Source of the DNA: a virus
Length of the DNA stretch: 35,726 nt
Virus record (IMG/VR): IMGVR_UViG_3300047480_000615
Coordinates: 1-35,726 of that record
Direction: 5' to 3' (one strand)
In this document: one piece after another, positions 25,204 through 33,235 of the stretch
Layout of the letters: every line of letters begins with the position of its first letter
How positions within the stretch are numbered: the first letter of the stretch is position 1
The notes under the pieces: generated by a model
What the model was told of the DNA's origin: nothing
What the model saw: only the letters and a program-made list of their open reading frames with translations
Databases searched by the model: none
Made by a program: the position numbers and the translations under genes

Positions 25204-26202
25204 TTAGTCTTGCATGTAAGCAACAGCATCAGTTTCTTCGATTTGTACACCGAAACGTAGGAATACTGTATATTCTACAGTGTCCTTCTTTGGCTTGAAC
25301 TCACGATGAACTGTTACATCTCTCTGGAAGCCCCAGATACGGTTTTCTGGGAATGTAAGTGATACATAACCAGCTGGCATCAAAGGAACTTCAACTAGTG
25401 GAAGACCAAGAACACGGTATTGAATTGGAGCACCAATTGTTTGTGGTGCAGCACCGTCAATAACACGTTCTACGATTCTTTCTGAGTTTAAGTTACCTGT
25501 TGAACCAAGACCGTTGATGATACCTGCAACTGTTTCTGTATCAGCATAGAATTTCATTGCTGCACGAGAAGCACGGTACTTGCGAGGCATTGCTAGGACT
25601 AGTCCTTGCAAGTCTTCTACAGTTGTACCGTATGTTGCACTGTGACCACCGTCTGTTTCTTTAGCAACAAAGCCCTCAAGAATGTTGAGGAAGTTGTTGG
25701 TTCCAGCTCCAGTACCGTTGATTGCTAGATCTTCAAGATCGTTAGCGAAAGCACGAGTCATGGTACGAACCAAGTGGTCTTCAAGACCTGCACCTTCGAT
25801 GTTATCTTCAAGAGCTTCAGTTGATACTTCCCAGTCAAGACGGATCTTCTTGGTAGTTACTTCAACCTTTGTGAATGCAACATCTGCATTTGTGTAGGTA
25901 GCGTCAGCCTGTGCTGCTGCACGGATAACACGTTCTCCTACGTTCATCTTTTCTAGTTCTGCTGTGTTTGCTCTCATTGTGACTCTACGTCCATCACGAG
26001 CTAGTACCTGCTGTTCAAAGATATACTCAATAAACTGACGTGACTGTTCAGGCTGCAAAATACCGCCATCAGACACTAGATCACCAACTGGGTTAGTATT
26101 GTCAAGAACTCCTGCGATTGGATCGCTTACGCCTCCAATTCCACCAGATACGATGGAACCTGCTGCAGCAGCCTTTTCTAGAATTTCATTGTTTTCTGTC
26201 AT
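25204..26202 (-). CDS. Major capsid protein, HK97 fold
   Basis: 332 residues; the main shell subunit. The order protease-scaffold then capsid, the N-arm followed by a long helix (NAELEKMNVGERVIRAA is preceded by FIEYIFEQQVLARDG) and beta-rich E-loop and P-domain segments (KIRLDWEVSTEALED ... DVTVHREFKPKKDTVEYTVF) match HK97-type capsids of PBSX-like phages. The residues before about 45 may be a scaffold-like or cleaved arm. A very strong GGAGGTGA ribosome site precedes the ATG. Codon use is richer in C and G than in the surrounding genes, as expected for the most abundant product. A hairpin follows. Confidence 0.9.
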   Translation of the reverse strand: MTENNEILEKAAAAGSIVSGGIGGVSDPIAGVLDNTNPVGDLVSDGGILQPEQSRQFIEYIFEQQVLARDGRRVTMRANTAELEKMNVGERVIRAAAQADATYTNADVAFTKVEVTTKKIRLDWEVSTEALEDNIEGAGLEDHLVRTMTRAFANDLEDLAINGTGAGTNNFLNILEGFVAKETDGGHSATYGTTVEDLQGLVLAMPRKYRASRAAMKFYADTETVAGIINGLGSTGNLNSERIVERVIDGAAPQTIGAPIQYRVLGLPLVEVPLMPAGYVSLTFPENRIWGFQRDVTVHREFKPKKDTVEYTVFLRFGVQIEETDAVAYMQD

Positions 26203-26228
26203 TTTTTATTTCACCTCCAGTTTTCTCT

Positions 26229-27599
26229 TTAATGATATAGGTCAGCGGAATTGAGGAAACGTCCACCCCACATAGACCCTTTTTTGATTTGTGTTCCCTG
26301 AACGACACCGCCAAGGTCGCCAGACTTGCGGACAGCGGTTTCGTCTTCTAGACCATCTACACGCTTTCCAAACTCTTCAAGATTACCTTTTACTGCTGTA
26401 ACTTCCTCTGTTACTGTAGTAACGCCCTTTTTAAGGTCTGCAATCTCTGCATTTAGTGATTTAATTGTTGAAACAAGTTCACTCACTGCCTCTGTTACTG
26501 AAACCTTGATTTCGTCAACAGCCTTTACAAGCTCAGAATCAACTGATTCAGTAGCAACAGACTGTTCAACTGCTTCTTCAGAAGCAGCCTCTGCAGGAGC
26601 TTCTTCAGGATCAGCGGACTTTTCAACTGTTTCTTCAACAGCGTCAACTGCATCAACTGATTTTTCTACGGTTTCTTCGGCAGGAGCTTCTTCAGCAGCT
26701 GGAGCTTCAACTTCAGCAGCTACTTCTTCAACAGTGTCTTCTGTAACTTCTACATTTTCTTCTGACACGTTGTTCTCCTCCTTTATATTGTTTTCCACAA
26801 TTGACTCTTGATTGTCAATCGCTGTATTTTCAGATGATAAATCTGAATTCTCTGATTTTGATAGGCTATCTACGCCAATAAACTTATTTAACAGACCTTT
26901 AATAGTCATAGCTTTTTCCGAATCCTTTGTTTCTACGAATCCAATATTTTCCATAGTGGAATCGCATGAAGGGCAGCTTGTGCTGTCATCTGAAGCTAGT
27001 CTGATCAAATCATCAGTCTTGCACCAATAGACATTTTCAAGGTCTGCTTTTGTAATTATACCAGTAATTTCATTATGCCCATTTACTTTTTGAATAGACA
27101 CGATATTTGCAAATTGATTTGCAGGATTATCTACTAATGATAATTCATGAAGTTCATATTCTTTTACAAGACGAACATTTTTATCCATGCTCTTATTGTA
27201 CATATCTTCAGACTCTTTGATTACTCCACCGATTGAAAAACCCGAAAGAGTGCCGTCAAGAACTTTTTCCCAAGTGTCTTGAGCACCTTTGGAAATGTAA
27301 GCATCAACGTAAACACCGTTATAAAAACTGTCAGAACTTTTATCAAAGAACTTCTCCTGTCTGAAATTTACCATTCTACCAACAGCAACTGGTTGGTGCA
27401 TTTCACGAATATTTCCTTTAAATTGTTCAAAAGCTTTTACACTTACCTCAGAAGGAACAATGTCAGATTGCTTGTCTACGTTATCCAACGTTGCAAACCC
27501 AGAAACGATTCTTCGTTCCTTATCTACCTTGGCGATTGGCATTGATAAAGATACGTTGTCTTTATCTGATGACCAATAAGCCTTATTTAAAGGTGTCAT
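26229..27599 (-). CDS. Capsid maturation protease fused to scaffold, with zinc-ribbon insert
   Basis: 456 residues. The N-terminal 165 residues match the XkdF/HK97-type prohead protease: REMHQPVAVG with likely catalytic H68, LSGFSIGG with S122, and ELSLVDNPAN. A short Cys-rich insert follows (C193, C209, C212). Next comes a Glu/Ala-rich low-complexity stretch (about 265-350) with repeated EETVEKS, and then a coiled coil (EIKVSVTEAVSELVSTIKSL) of scaffold type. Protease-scaffold fusions are known in phages; cleavage would release the scaffold during maturation. It has a promoter-like element and an AGGA ribosome site, and lies just before the capsid gene. Confidence 0.88.
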   Translation of the reverse strand: MTPLNKAYWSSDKDNVSLSMPIAKVDKERRIVSGFATLDNVDKQSDIVPSEVSVKAFEQFKGNIREMHQPVAVGRMVNFRQEKFFDKSSDSFYNGVYVDAYISKGAQDTWEKVLDGTLSGFSIGGVIKESEDMYNKSMDKNVRLVKEYELHELSLVDNPANQFANIVSIQKVNGHNEITGIITKADLENVYWCKTDDLIRLASDDSTSCPSCDSTMENIGFVETKDSEKAMTIKGLLNKFIGVDSLSKSENSDLSSENTAIDNQESIVENNIKEENNVSEENVEVTEDTVEEVAAEVEAPAAEEAPAEETVEKSVDAVDAVEETVEKSADPEEAPAEAASEEAVEQSVATESVDSELVKAVDEIKVSVTEAVSELVSTIKSLNAEIADLKKGVTTVTEEVTAVKGNLEEFGKRVDGLEDETAVRKSGDLGGVVQGTQIKKGSMWGGRFLNSADLYH

Positions 27600-27629
27600 A
27601 TCATTCCTATTATATATGTGTTTTATTAT

Positions 27630-27638
27630 ATTTTATCA
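27630..27638 (-). promoter_or_regulatory. Extended -10 promoter TGATAAAAT for protease-capsid
   Basis: The minus strand reads TGATAAAAT 30 bases before the protease ATG, leaving a leader of about 24 bases with AGGA. A second TATAAT at 27610-27615 lies too close to the start codon to serve a ribosome-bound leader. Confidence 0.55.
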
Positions 27639-27648
27639 GATTGTTATA

Positions 27649-29202
27649 TTAACCTTGTACCCTGCCTTCTCCACCAGGATTTCTTCCTGTTGGAGTTGAG
27701 GCAGAGTCTGTTGCGTTATTAGTTCTTTCCTGATCTCTTCTTCTTGTTCCTGCTGTTTGTGCGTTTTGTTCTGCTCTTTGTTGAGGGGTCATAGCGACTT
27801 TTTCATCGCCGTCTGGCATTAAAGGTAAGCCAAGTCTTGGTCTGATATCGTTTGGAGTAATAACCTGCCCCCTTAAATATCTTTCATCAATCTGACTCTG
27901 TGTATTTTCATCAGTCAGAGTAAGTTCATTAAATTTAAATTTTAGAATATCTGTCTGTTCTTTAATAATCTTATTAATTGTCTTTTCTAAGTTTTTCTGT
28001 GCTGGTCTAGCAACCTGTTCTTTAAACGTTCTATCAGATGCTAGAGCGGCTGCAATTGACATTCCTTGACCAGATCCAACCTTTGAAATTGGAACCTGAT
28101 GTGCCATTAAAATATCATTTGTATTTGATTCACGATATTTTGTAAAAGATCCTTCTTGAATACCATTTTCAACTGGCTCCATCTTAAATTCAACTTTATT
28201 GTCTGGAGTATCTCCAGGAAGTGGAATAAATAATGTTCTGTGATTTTGTCCACGAAGACCTGATTGTAAAAATCTAAATAACTTATCTTCTGAATCTGCA
28301 GAAAGCTTTGCACCTTTTAGCCAGACTACATATCTTGGAACTGCCTTATTTTCAAAATAATCAATATTATATTTTGCAGCAAGTTGATCTCCAACCATTG
28401 ATGTTGCAGCAGATACTGAATCTGGAACACCATAGTATGTATTCTTTGGACTGTACTTTTTAATATGAATCAATTCATTTGGTCTTGTATCAGTTGTTAC
28501 TGGATTTACTGTTTTTGTATCTTGAAAGTTTTTAAAGAATACTGCCCTTTGATTTACAATTTGAACATATCCATCACGAAGTCTTCGTACACGAATTGTG
28601 GTTGCTGGAATATGACCAATATATCCAATCTCTCCATTAATCTTTCTTCCAATTTCAATGTAACCATTTCCAGTAGCTTCATAATCTGTAAATGCTTTTT
28701 CAATTACATGAGTAAATGTATCTTCATCATTTAGTCCCTCAAGCCATTCAGATAGTTCTGTCTTTAATCTTTCTACCTTTCTTTGGGCACGAGCTCTTGA
28801 ATCTGTATCTTCCATCTCTTCGATTCTTTGCTTTACTGAGTCTGACATAATAAAGTTATATCCAAGACCTACAGTATTTGCTACCTTAGAATTTACTGCA
28901 GCATGGTTTGCAAACGAATTATCATAAAAGAATGCAAGTTCATCTAGATTGTATGGTGGCAGAACTACATCAAAAAGACCATACGCTGTAGTAATATCTT
29001 TTTCTGGAAAAAGCTGTTTTGAGCCAGTATTATCCTGCCCCATATAGGCTTTATTCATTCTTGAAATTCTACGCTTAAAGTTAGCATCTAGTCCATCAAA
29101 TGATTTTACTAACTCTAATTCTGCGGAAAATGGGTCATATTTTTCAACAGACTTTGCATTATCCGTTCTATCAATTTTTGCTATTACTTTATCTTCAGTC
29201 AT
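27649..29202 (-). CDS. Portal protein, PBSX/XkdE-like
   Basis: 517 residues; dodecameric DNA gate at the head vertex. Segments typical of this portal family are present: a clip/stem region TGNGYIEIGR and IPATTIRVRRL, LIHIKKYSP, YYGVPDSVSAA, KAVPRYVVWLKG, and MAHQVPISKVG before the C-terminal helix. The C-terminus is low in complexity (RRDQERTNNATDSASTPTGR). It overlaps the upstream gene by eight bases. No terminase gene lies in the window, although it normally precedes the portal; it must be beyond the right edge or displaced. Confidence 0.92.
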   Translation of the reverse strand: MTEDKVIAKIDRTDNAKSVEKYDPFSAELELVKSFDGLDANFKRRISRMNKAYMGQDNTGSKQLFPEKDITTAYGLFDVVLPPYNLDELAFFYDNSFANHAAVNSKVANTVGLGYNFIMSDSVKQRIEEMEDTDSRARAQRKVERLKTELSEWLEGLNDEDTFTHVIEKAFTDYEATGNGYIEIGRKINGEIGYIGHIPATTIRVRRLRDGYVQIVNQRAVFFKNFQDTKTVNPVTTDTRPNELIHIKKYSPKNTYYGVPDSVSAATSMVGDQLAAKYNIDYFENKAVPRYVVWLKGAKLSADSEDKLFRFLQSGLRGQNHRTLFIPLPGDTPDNKVEFKMEPVENGIQEGSFTKYRESNTNDILMAHQVPISKVGSGQGMSIAAALASDRTFKEQVARPAQKNLEKTINKIIKEQTDILKFKFNELTLTDENTQSQIDERYLRGQVITPNDIRPRLGLPLMPDGDEKVAMTPQQRAEQNAQTAGTRRRDQERTNNATDSASTPTGRNPGGEGRVQG

Positions 29203-29566
29203 CGCCGTGAGCCTTTAGTCCTTTTGCTGCATCTATCCATGCACCTGTATCAAATTCAGATGCTATTAATCCATTTTTCATTCTATCTACTTGAACAGAA
29301 TGCTCTTCATCAGAAATTCTTGTTACACCAGCCATAAATTGAGCCTTTCCTGGACCTGCACCATAATGTGCTGCTGCCTGTGTAATTCTATTGATTGCCT
29401 GAATATCATATTTTCTGGCAGGAATATTCATAAAATTTCCTTCTCCATCACCAAAAATTTTACCATTTTCCATTTTCCATACATATAAGCCATATTCTGC
29501 ATTATTTTCTACTACTCTTACTTTTGGCTTATTTGGCAATTTATTTAACATATTTTCATAATCCAT
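29195..29566 (-). CDS. Small protein upstream of the portal, probably leaderless
   Basis: 123 residues from the ATG at 29566 (MDYENMLNKLPNKP). An ORF start at 29584 is less likely: its first codons are the promoter element itself (ATG TGG TAT AAT), without a ribosome site. The chosen ATG lies exactly six bases after TATAAT. The protein is alpha/beta with a central AAAHYGAGPGKAQFMAG motif and an acidic C-terminus (DAAKGLKAHGDD). No family recognised. It overlaps the portal start by eight bases, suggesting a packaging or head role, which is inference. Confidence 0.7.
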   Translation of the reverse strand: MDYENMLNKLPNKPKVRVVENNAEYGLYVWKMENGKIFGDGEGNFMNIPARKYDIQAINRITQAAAHYGAGPGKAQFMAGVTRISDEEHSVQVDRMKNGLIASEFDTGAWIDAAKGLKAHGDD

Positions 29567-29572
29567 GACATG

Positions 29573-29581
29573 ATTATACCA
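29573..29581 (-). promoter_or_regulatory. Extended -10 promoter TGGTATAAT, leaderless arrangement
   Basis: The minus strand reads TGGTATAAT, CATGTC, then ATG at 29566. It begins three bases after the stop codon region of the LamG-like gene. No -35 consensus (GAGTAT at 17 bp). Confidence 0.65.
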
Positions 29582-29583
29582 CA

Positions 29584-32500
29584 TTAAATAGGTTTATACT
29601 CAAAAGTGGTCCAGTCAGCGTCATTTAATACCTTAACACTATCAAAATCTACACTAAGTATGCTATTATCGTCACCAATAACATATGAAAGACCAAGATA
29701 TGTATCAAATATATTTTTACCATCAATTGATAAAACTGTTACTGGAATTAACTCTTGATTTAGTGCACCTAACCAAGTTACTGATCCAGACAATGCTCCC
29801 CACGAACCATCTCCAAATTCTAGTGCATCAAGCCAAGCATCAGTTATGGTCAAGCTTAGTCTAATTTCATTGATGTCAGAAAATGCTGAAACATTGTTTA
29901 CTCTAATTCCAGGATATATTTCTAACTGACCAGATACTCCTTCAGCCACTCCAGATATTTCTCTATAAAAGTTTATACTTTCATCTTGTAGGGATATTAC
30001 AATAGAATTCCATTTAAATGGCTTTATTTTTACGGCAGTAACTTCTTTTCCATTTAAAAAGAACTTTACCCCTTCAATATCTTGGTTTGTTACAGAGTCT
30101 ACTAATCTTATCTTGGCTCTTCTTTGATCTAATTCTGGAGTTAAATAAATTAAATACTCATCAAAAATATTTGATATTTTACCTATTAACTTTTCTTCAG
30201 CAAAATAGTCAGCTTCATTAAACATTAAGTACATCTGCAATCCAACCATTCTAAAGTCAGCCTTTAGAGTTTCATTTATTGTAAAAGATAGCCCATTGTC
30301 AGTAGTAGAGCCATCCCATGGAAGTACAGATATCCCACTATTTCCAGAGATATATAAATATGAATTTGTCTCATGATTAATAACTACTGGATTTTTTGCC
30401 TTATATTGATACTCGTTGCCTATCCTTGATATTGGATTTATAGTTCTGCCAGTTGGTGATCCTATTTTAAATAGACTTACTTCATCAAAAGCTAGTGATG
30501 AGAATGACATTTTTTTAATAACCATATTTTCAGTATTTATACCTTTTGAAGATATTAATATATGAGTGGTAATGTAATAGTCATTAAAGTCAACTCCATC
30601 TTTTGGAGGAAATATTATTGTTGAGTCAGATACATCAAACTTTGTAGTATTTAAATTACTTTCATTATCAAAATCTATTACCCTGTCATTTCCTATATGA
30701 ACCGTATTGATATAGTCAGTGAAAGGAATCATTCCAACATTTTCTTTATTTTGTAAAGTAATGTATGATCTTGCTGACATATTTTCATGATACAGCGTTG
30801 AGTCTTCATTTTCTTTTGAATATAGTGTATATGGAATATCTATATTAAATTGAACTAAATCTAAGTCATAGTACCTTGATCCATCTTCTAAATTAATATA
30901 CTTTCCAAAATACGTTAATGGCACTGAAGACTCCCAATATCCAGTAGCAGCTACATCTAAATAGGTAGTTACATTACTTAGTTGTGGAATAAGAGTATAT
31001 GTACCAATATAATGAAAAAGTCCATCTGCATTTATTGCAAAACCATTTGAGTCAAAATATTCTGGATTTTTTTCTAAAAAGAATTTATTGTTTAATGTTA
31101 AAGATAATATTTTTCCACTAAAAGTTGCACCATTTATACCAGCAAAATTTAAAGAAGTGTTGTCAAGATTTGATAGCACTTGACTAGTTTGTGGATAGTC
31201 CTCAATTATTTTATCTATATTAATTCCTACTGGAATAAATGACTCTTCTTCTAATTCTTGTGCAAACAATAATTCATTATTATAAATATACTGTAAACTT
31301 CCAGATTGTATTTTTGCCTCAAAGTAGTTAGTGGTGGTACTATTTGATAGATATAAAACTGATTGATATGTGTCTATGTCATTTGATGTCTTTATAACAG
31401 AATAGATTGATTTTGTTGGATACCCAGTTTTATTTACTTTTGAAAAATAAATTGTTGAATCAATTTCTGAATATCCTGAATTTGGCTTCATCTTAATAAA
31501 AGGATATTCTTCATCTTGAATACTAAAGTTATCATAATCAAATGTTGACCAAATTTCTTCAGCAGCTGACTGACTTAAACTTGCTGAATTATTTGTAAAT
31601 ATGATATCTGGTAAATCTAGGTCTGGTAAAGATAGTCCTTCAGAAGTAACCTTTAAGTTATTTGAATAGCCATTTGTCCAAGGTGTTCTATCTGGATAAG
31701 ATATTGTTGAATTATAGTTTGAATATGGGAAGTCTACATAAGTTAAATCTCCACCAAGTGACACAACAATGCTTTCTTGATTTTCTACACCTTGACCATA
31801 AACAAATCTTCTTTTTGCTACTTGTTCAGTAATTATATATGGGAATATTGACAAAACATCAATTTCAAATGGCTGAGTTTTATGATGTCCAAAAAATCCT
31901 AAATAATCTTCCTGTGACGAAGGAAATGTTGAAATATTTAAAGATTCAATTGGAATTGATATTACCTTTTCTCCATTTATCATTAAATATATTTCAGAAA
32001 GTGTCTGTCCAAAATGTACTAACATTGGTCTATACCATTGACCAACAAAATAAGATTTTTTATACTGACCAACCTTAATAACTATAAATTCTGAATCTAT
32101 ATATATGCCATCATCTGACGCTACTGGACCAAATATTTTTAATTCTTCTGAAGACTCATTATTTATTCTCATCCAAAATTCAGCAGTTATATTTGAATAT
32201 ATGCCAGACTGATTTAAAAATCCTTTTCCTGGAAATATTAAAGATGGAACATAGGCTTCTTCTTCTAAATAAGAATAAAGACCTCCATCAACTGATGCTG
32301 AAAATATAGCACTTGGACTTCCTCCATCAATTTCATCTTCAAACAAACTTGTTGAATATAGTCCACCATCTGTTTGATTATCAAATATTACTGACAGTTC
32401 TTTGCTTAAAATAGATACTGTATTTTTTGAACCATATACCATTGGTATACCAGCTGTTTCTGCTAGTAACACATTATTGTACTGTAATAAATATCCAGTA

Positions 32501-33201
32501 TCAGTATTATCAAATCCATACGGATCAATTGGAACACACTTTACTACTCCACCATTTATATTAATTGCATCATAAATATTTGATGGCAAACTTTCTACCT
32601 GAGACCCAGTATCAAATGAATTAAATGGTTCTGACCATTGACCTATAGATAGTCCAGAAATAATTACTGCGGTATCTCCGTCACCAGAACCAGCAAATGC
32701 ATCATACTCAAATCTTATAAGTGCTTGTATATTGTCCTCACTGTCAAGATCTTTTGTGTACTCTATTTTATTCCATCTATCTTTATTAAATGAAGTTATA
32801 GTGTCATAGTACTCTTGACCATTTATTAAAAATCCTATTTGTATTTCTGAGATAAGGGTTTCTTCTGGAATATAAAAATAGGCATTTATACATATGCTGC
32901 CTTTTAGTTTATCAACCTTATCCTCATATGATATTGAAGGAGATAGTGCTTCTGCATATGAAGATGAAGAAGATTGTCTGTATACCTTGCTTACTAAAGA
33001 ATCTTCTATAGGATTACCTGATGGAATACTTACTGATCCAGAAACAGACATGTTGTCAAATTCCCAGTCTTCTGAGGATATTTCTTTTGCTGACTCAGAA
33101 ATTAAAGATACAAAGTTTATATTTTCATCAATTGCCCACAAAGCCAGTGGGTGTTCAGCAAATACTCTAGAAGCGTAAAGATTTGAACTTTTATAAGACA
33201 T
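29584..33201 (-). CDS. Large LamG/concanavalin-like virion protein
   Basis: 1205 residues, almost entirely beta-rich. A LamG-like module lies about residues 320-470 (SNITAEFWMRINNESSEELK ... YFVGQWYRPMLVHFG ... IYLMINGEKVISI ... GFFGHHKTQPFEIDVLSIFP). Similar strand patterns recur later (YLSNSTTTNYFEAKIQSGSL; WNSIVISLQDESINFYREI), so at least two more jelly-roll modules are likely. A DGGLYS motif occurs twice near 280-310. The fold is typical of glycan-binding tail or head fibres. It is unusual that it lies upstream of the portal rather than with the tail tip genes. No signal peptide, enzymatic motif or collagen repeat seen. Confidence 0.75.
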   Translation of the reverse strand: MSYKSSNLYASRVFAEHPLALWAIDENINFVSLISESAKEISSEDWEFDNMSVSGSVSIPSGNPIEDSLVSKVYRQSSSSSYAEALSPSISYEDKVDKLKGSICINAYFYIPEETLISEIQIGFLINGQEYYDTITSFNKDRWNKIEYTKDLDSEDNIQALIRFEYDAFAGSGDGDTAVIISGLSIGQWSEPFNSFDTGSQVESLPSNIYDAININGGVVKCVPIDPYGFDNTDTGYLLQYNNVLLAETAGIPMVYGSKNTVSILSKELSVIFDNQTDGGLYSTSLFEDEIDGGSPSAIFSASVDGGLYSYLEEEAYVPSLIFPGKGFLNQSGIYSNITAEFWMRINNESSEELKIFGPVASDDGIYIDSEFIVIKVGQYKKSYFVGQWYRPMLVHFGQTLSEIYLMINGEKVISIPIESLNISTFPSSQEDYLGFFGHHKTQPFEIDVLSIFPYIITEQVAKRRFVYGQGVENQESIVVSLGGDLTYVDFPYSNYNSTISYPDRTPWTNGYSNNLKVTSEGLSLPDLDLPDIIFTNNSASLSQSAAEEIWSTFDYDNFSIQDEEYPFIKMKPNSGYSEIDSTIYFSKVNKTGYPTKSIYSVIKTSNDIDTYQSVLYLSNSTTTNYFEAKIQSGSLQYIYNNELLFAQELEEESFIPVGINIDKIIEDYPQTSQVLSNLDNTSLNFAGINGATFSGKILSLTLNNKFFLEKNPEYFDSNGFAINADGLFHYIGTYTLIPQLSNVTTYLDVAATGYWESSVPLTYFGKYINLEDGSRYYDLDLVQFNIDIPYTLYSKENEDSTLYHENMSARSYITLQNKENVGMIPFTDYINTVHIGNDRVIDFDNESNLNTTKFDVSDSTIIFPPKDGVDFNDYYITTHILISSKGINTENMVIKKMSFSSLAFDEVSLFKIGSPTGRTINPISRIGNEYQYKAKNPVVINHETNSYLYISGNSGISVLPWDGSTTDNGLSFTINETLKADFRMVGLQMYLMFNEADYFAEEKLIGKISNIFDEYLIYLTPELDQRRAKIRLVDSVTNQDIEGVKFFLNGKEVTAVKIKPFKWNSIVISLQDESINFYREISGVAEGVSGQLEIYPGIRVNNVSAFSDINEIRLSLTITDAWLDALEFGDGSWGALSGSVTWLGALNQELIPVTVLSIDGKNIFDTYLGLSYVIGDDNSILSVDFDSVKVLNDADWTTFEYKPI

Positions 33202-33211
33202 GAGGTACCTC
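33202..33211. promoter_or_regulatory. 10-bp palindrome GAGGTACCTC forming the leader of the LamG-like gene
   Basis: The sequence lies directly before the ATG at 33201 and contains the GAGG ribosome site. Counting seven bases from the -10 element puts +1 at 33211, so the predicted leader is exactly this palindrome. It may serve as an operator or fold to hide the ribosome site. Confidence 0.4.
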
Positions 33212-33217
33212 TAGACT

Positions 33218-33226
33218 ATTTTATCA
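33218..33226 (-). promoter_or_regulatory. Extended -10 promoter TGATAAAAT for the LamG-like gene
   Basis: The minus strand reads TTTGTGATAAAATAG between the reductase gene's stop codon and the LamG-like start. The 11-mer TGATAAAATAG also occurs in plus orientation at 35202-35212, before the rightward gene. Confidence 0.6.
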
Positions 33227-33235
33227 CAAACAGCC

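Noticed and set aside
26326-26811. 161-residue plus-strand ORF rich in Ser/Thr/Ala
   Set aside because: It is the mirror of the Glu/Ala-rich repeat of the protease-scaffold gene; no ribosome site and the composition is explained by the opposite strand.
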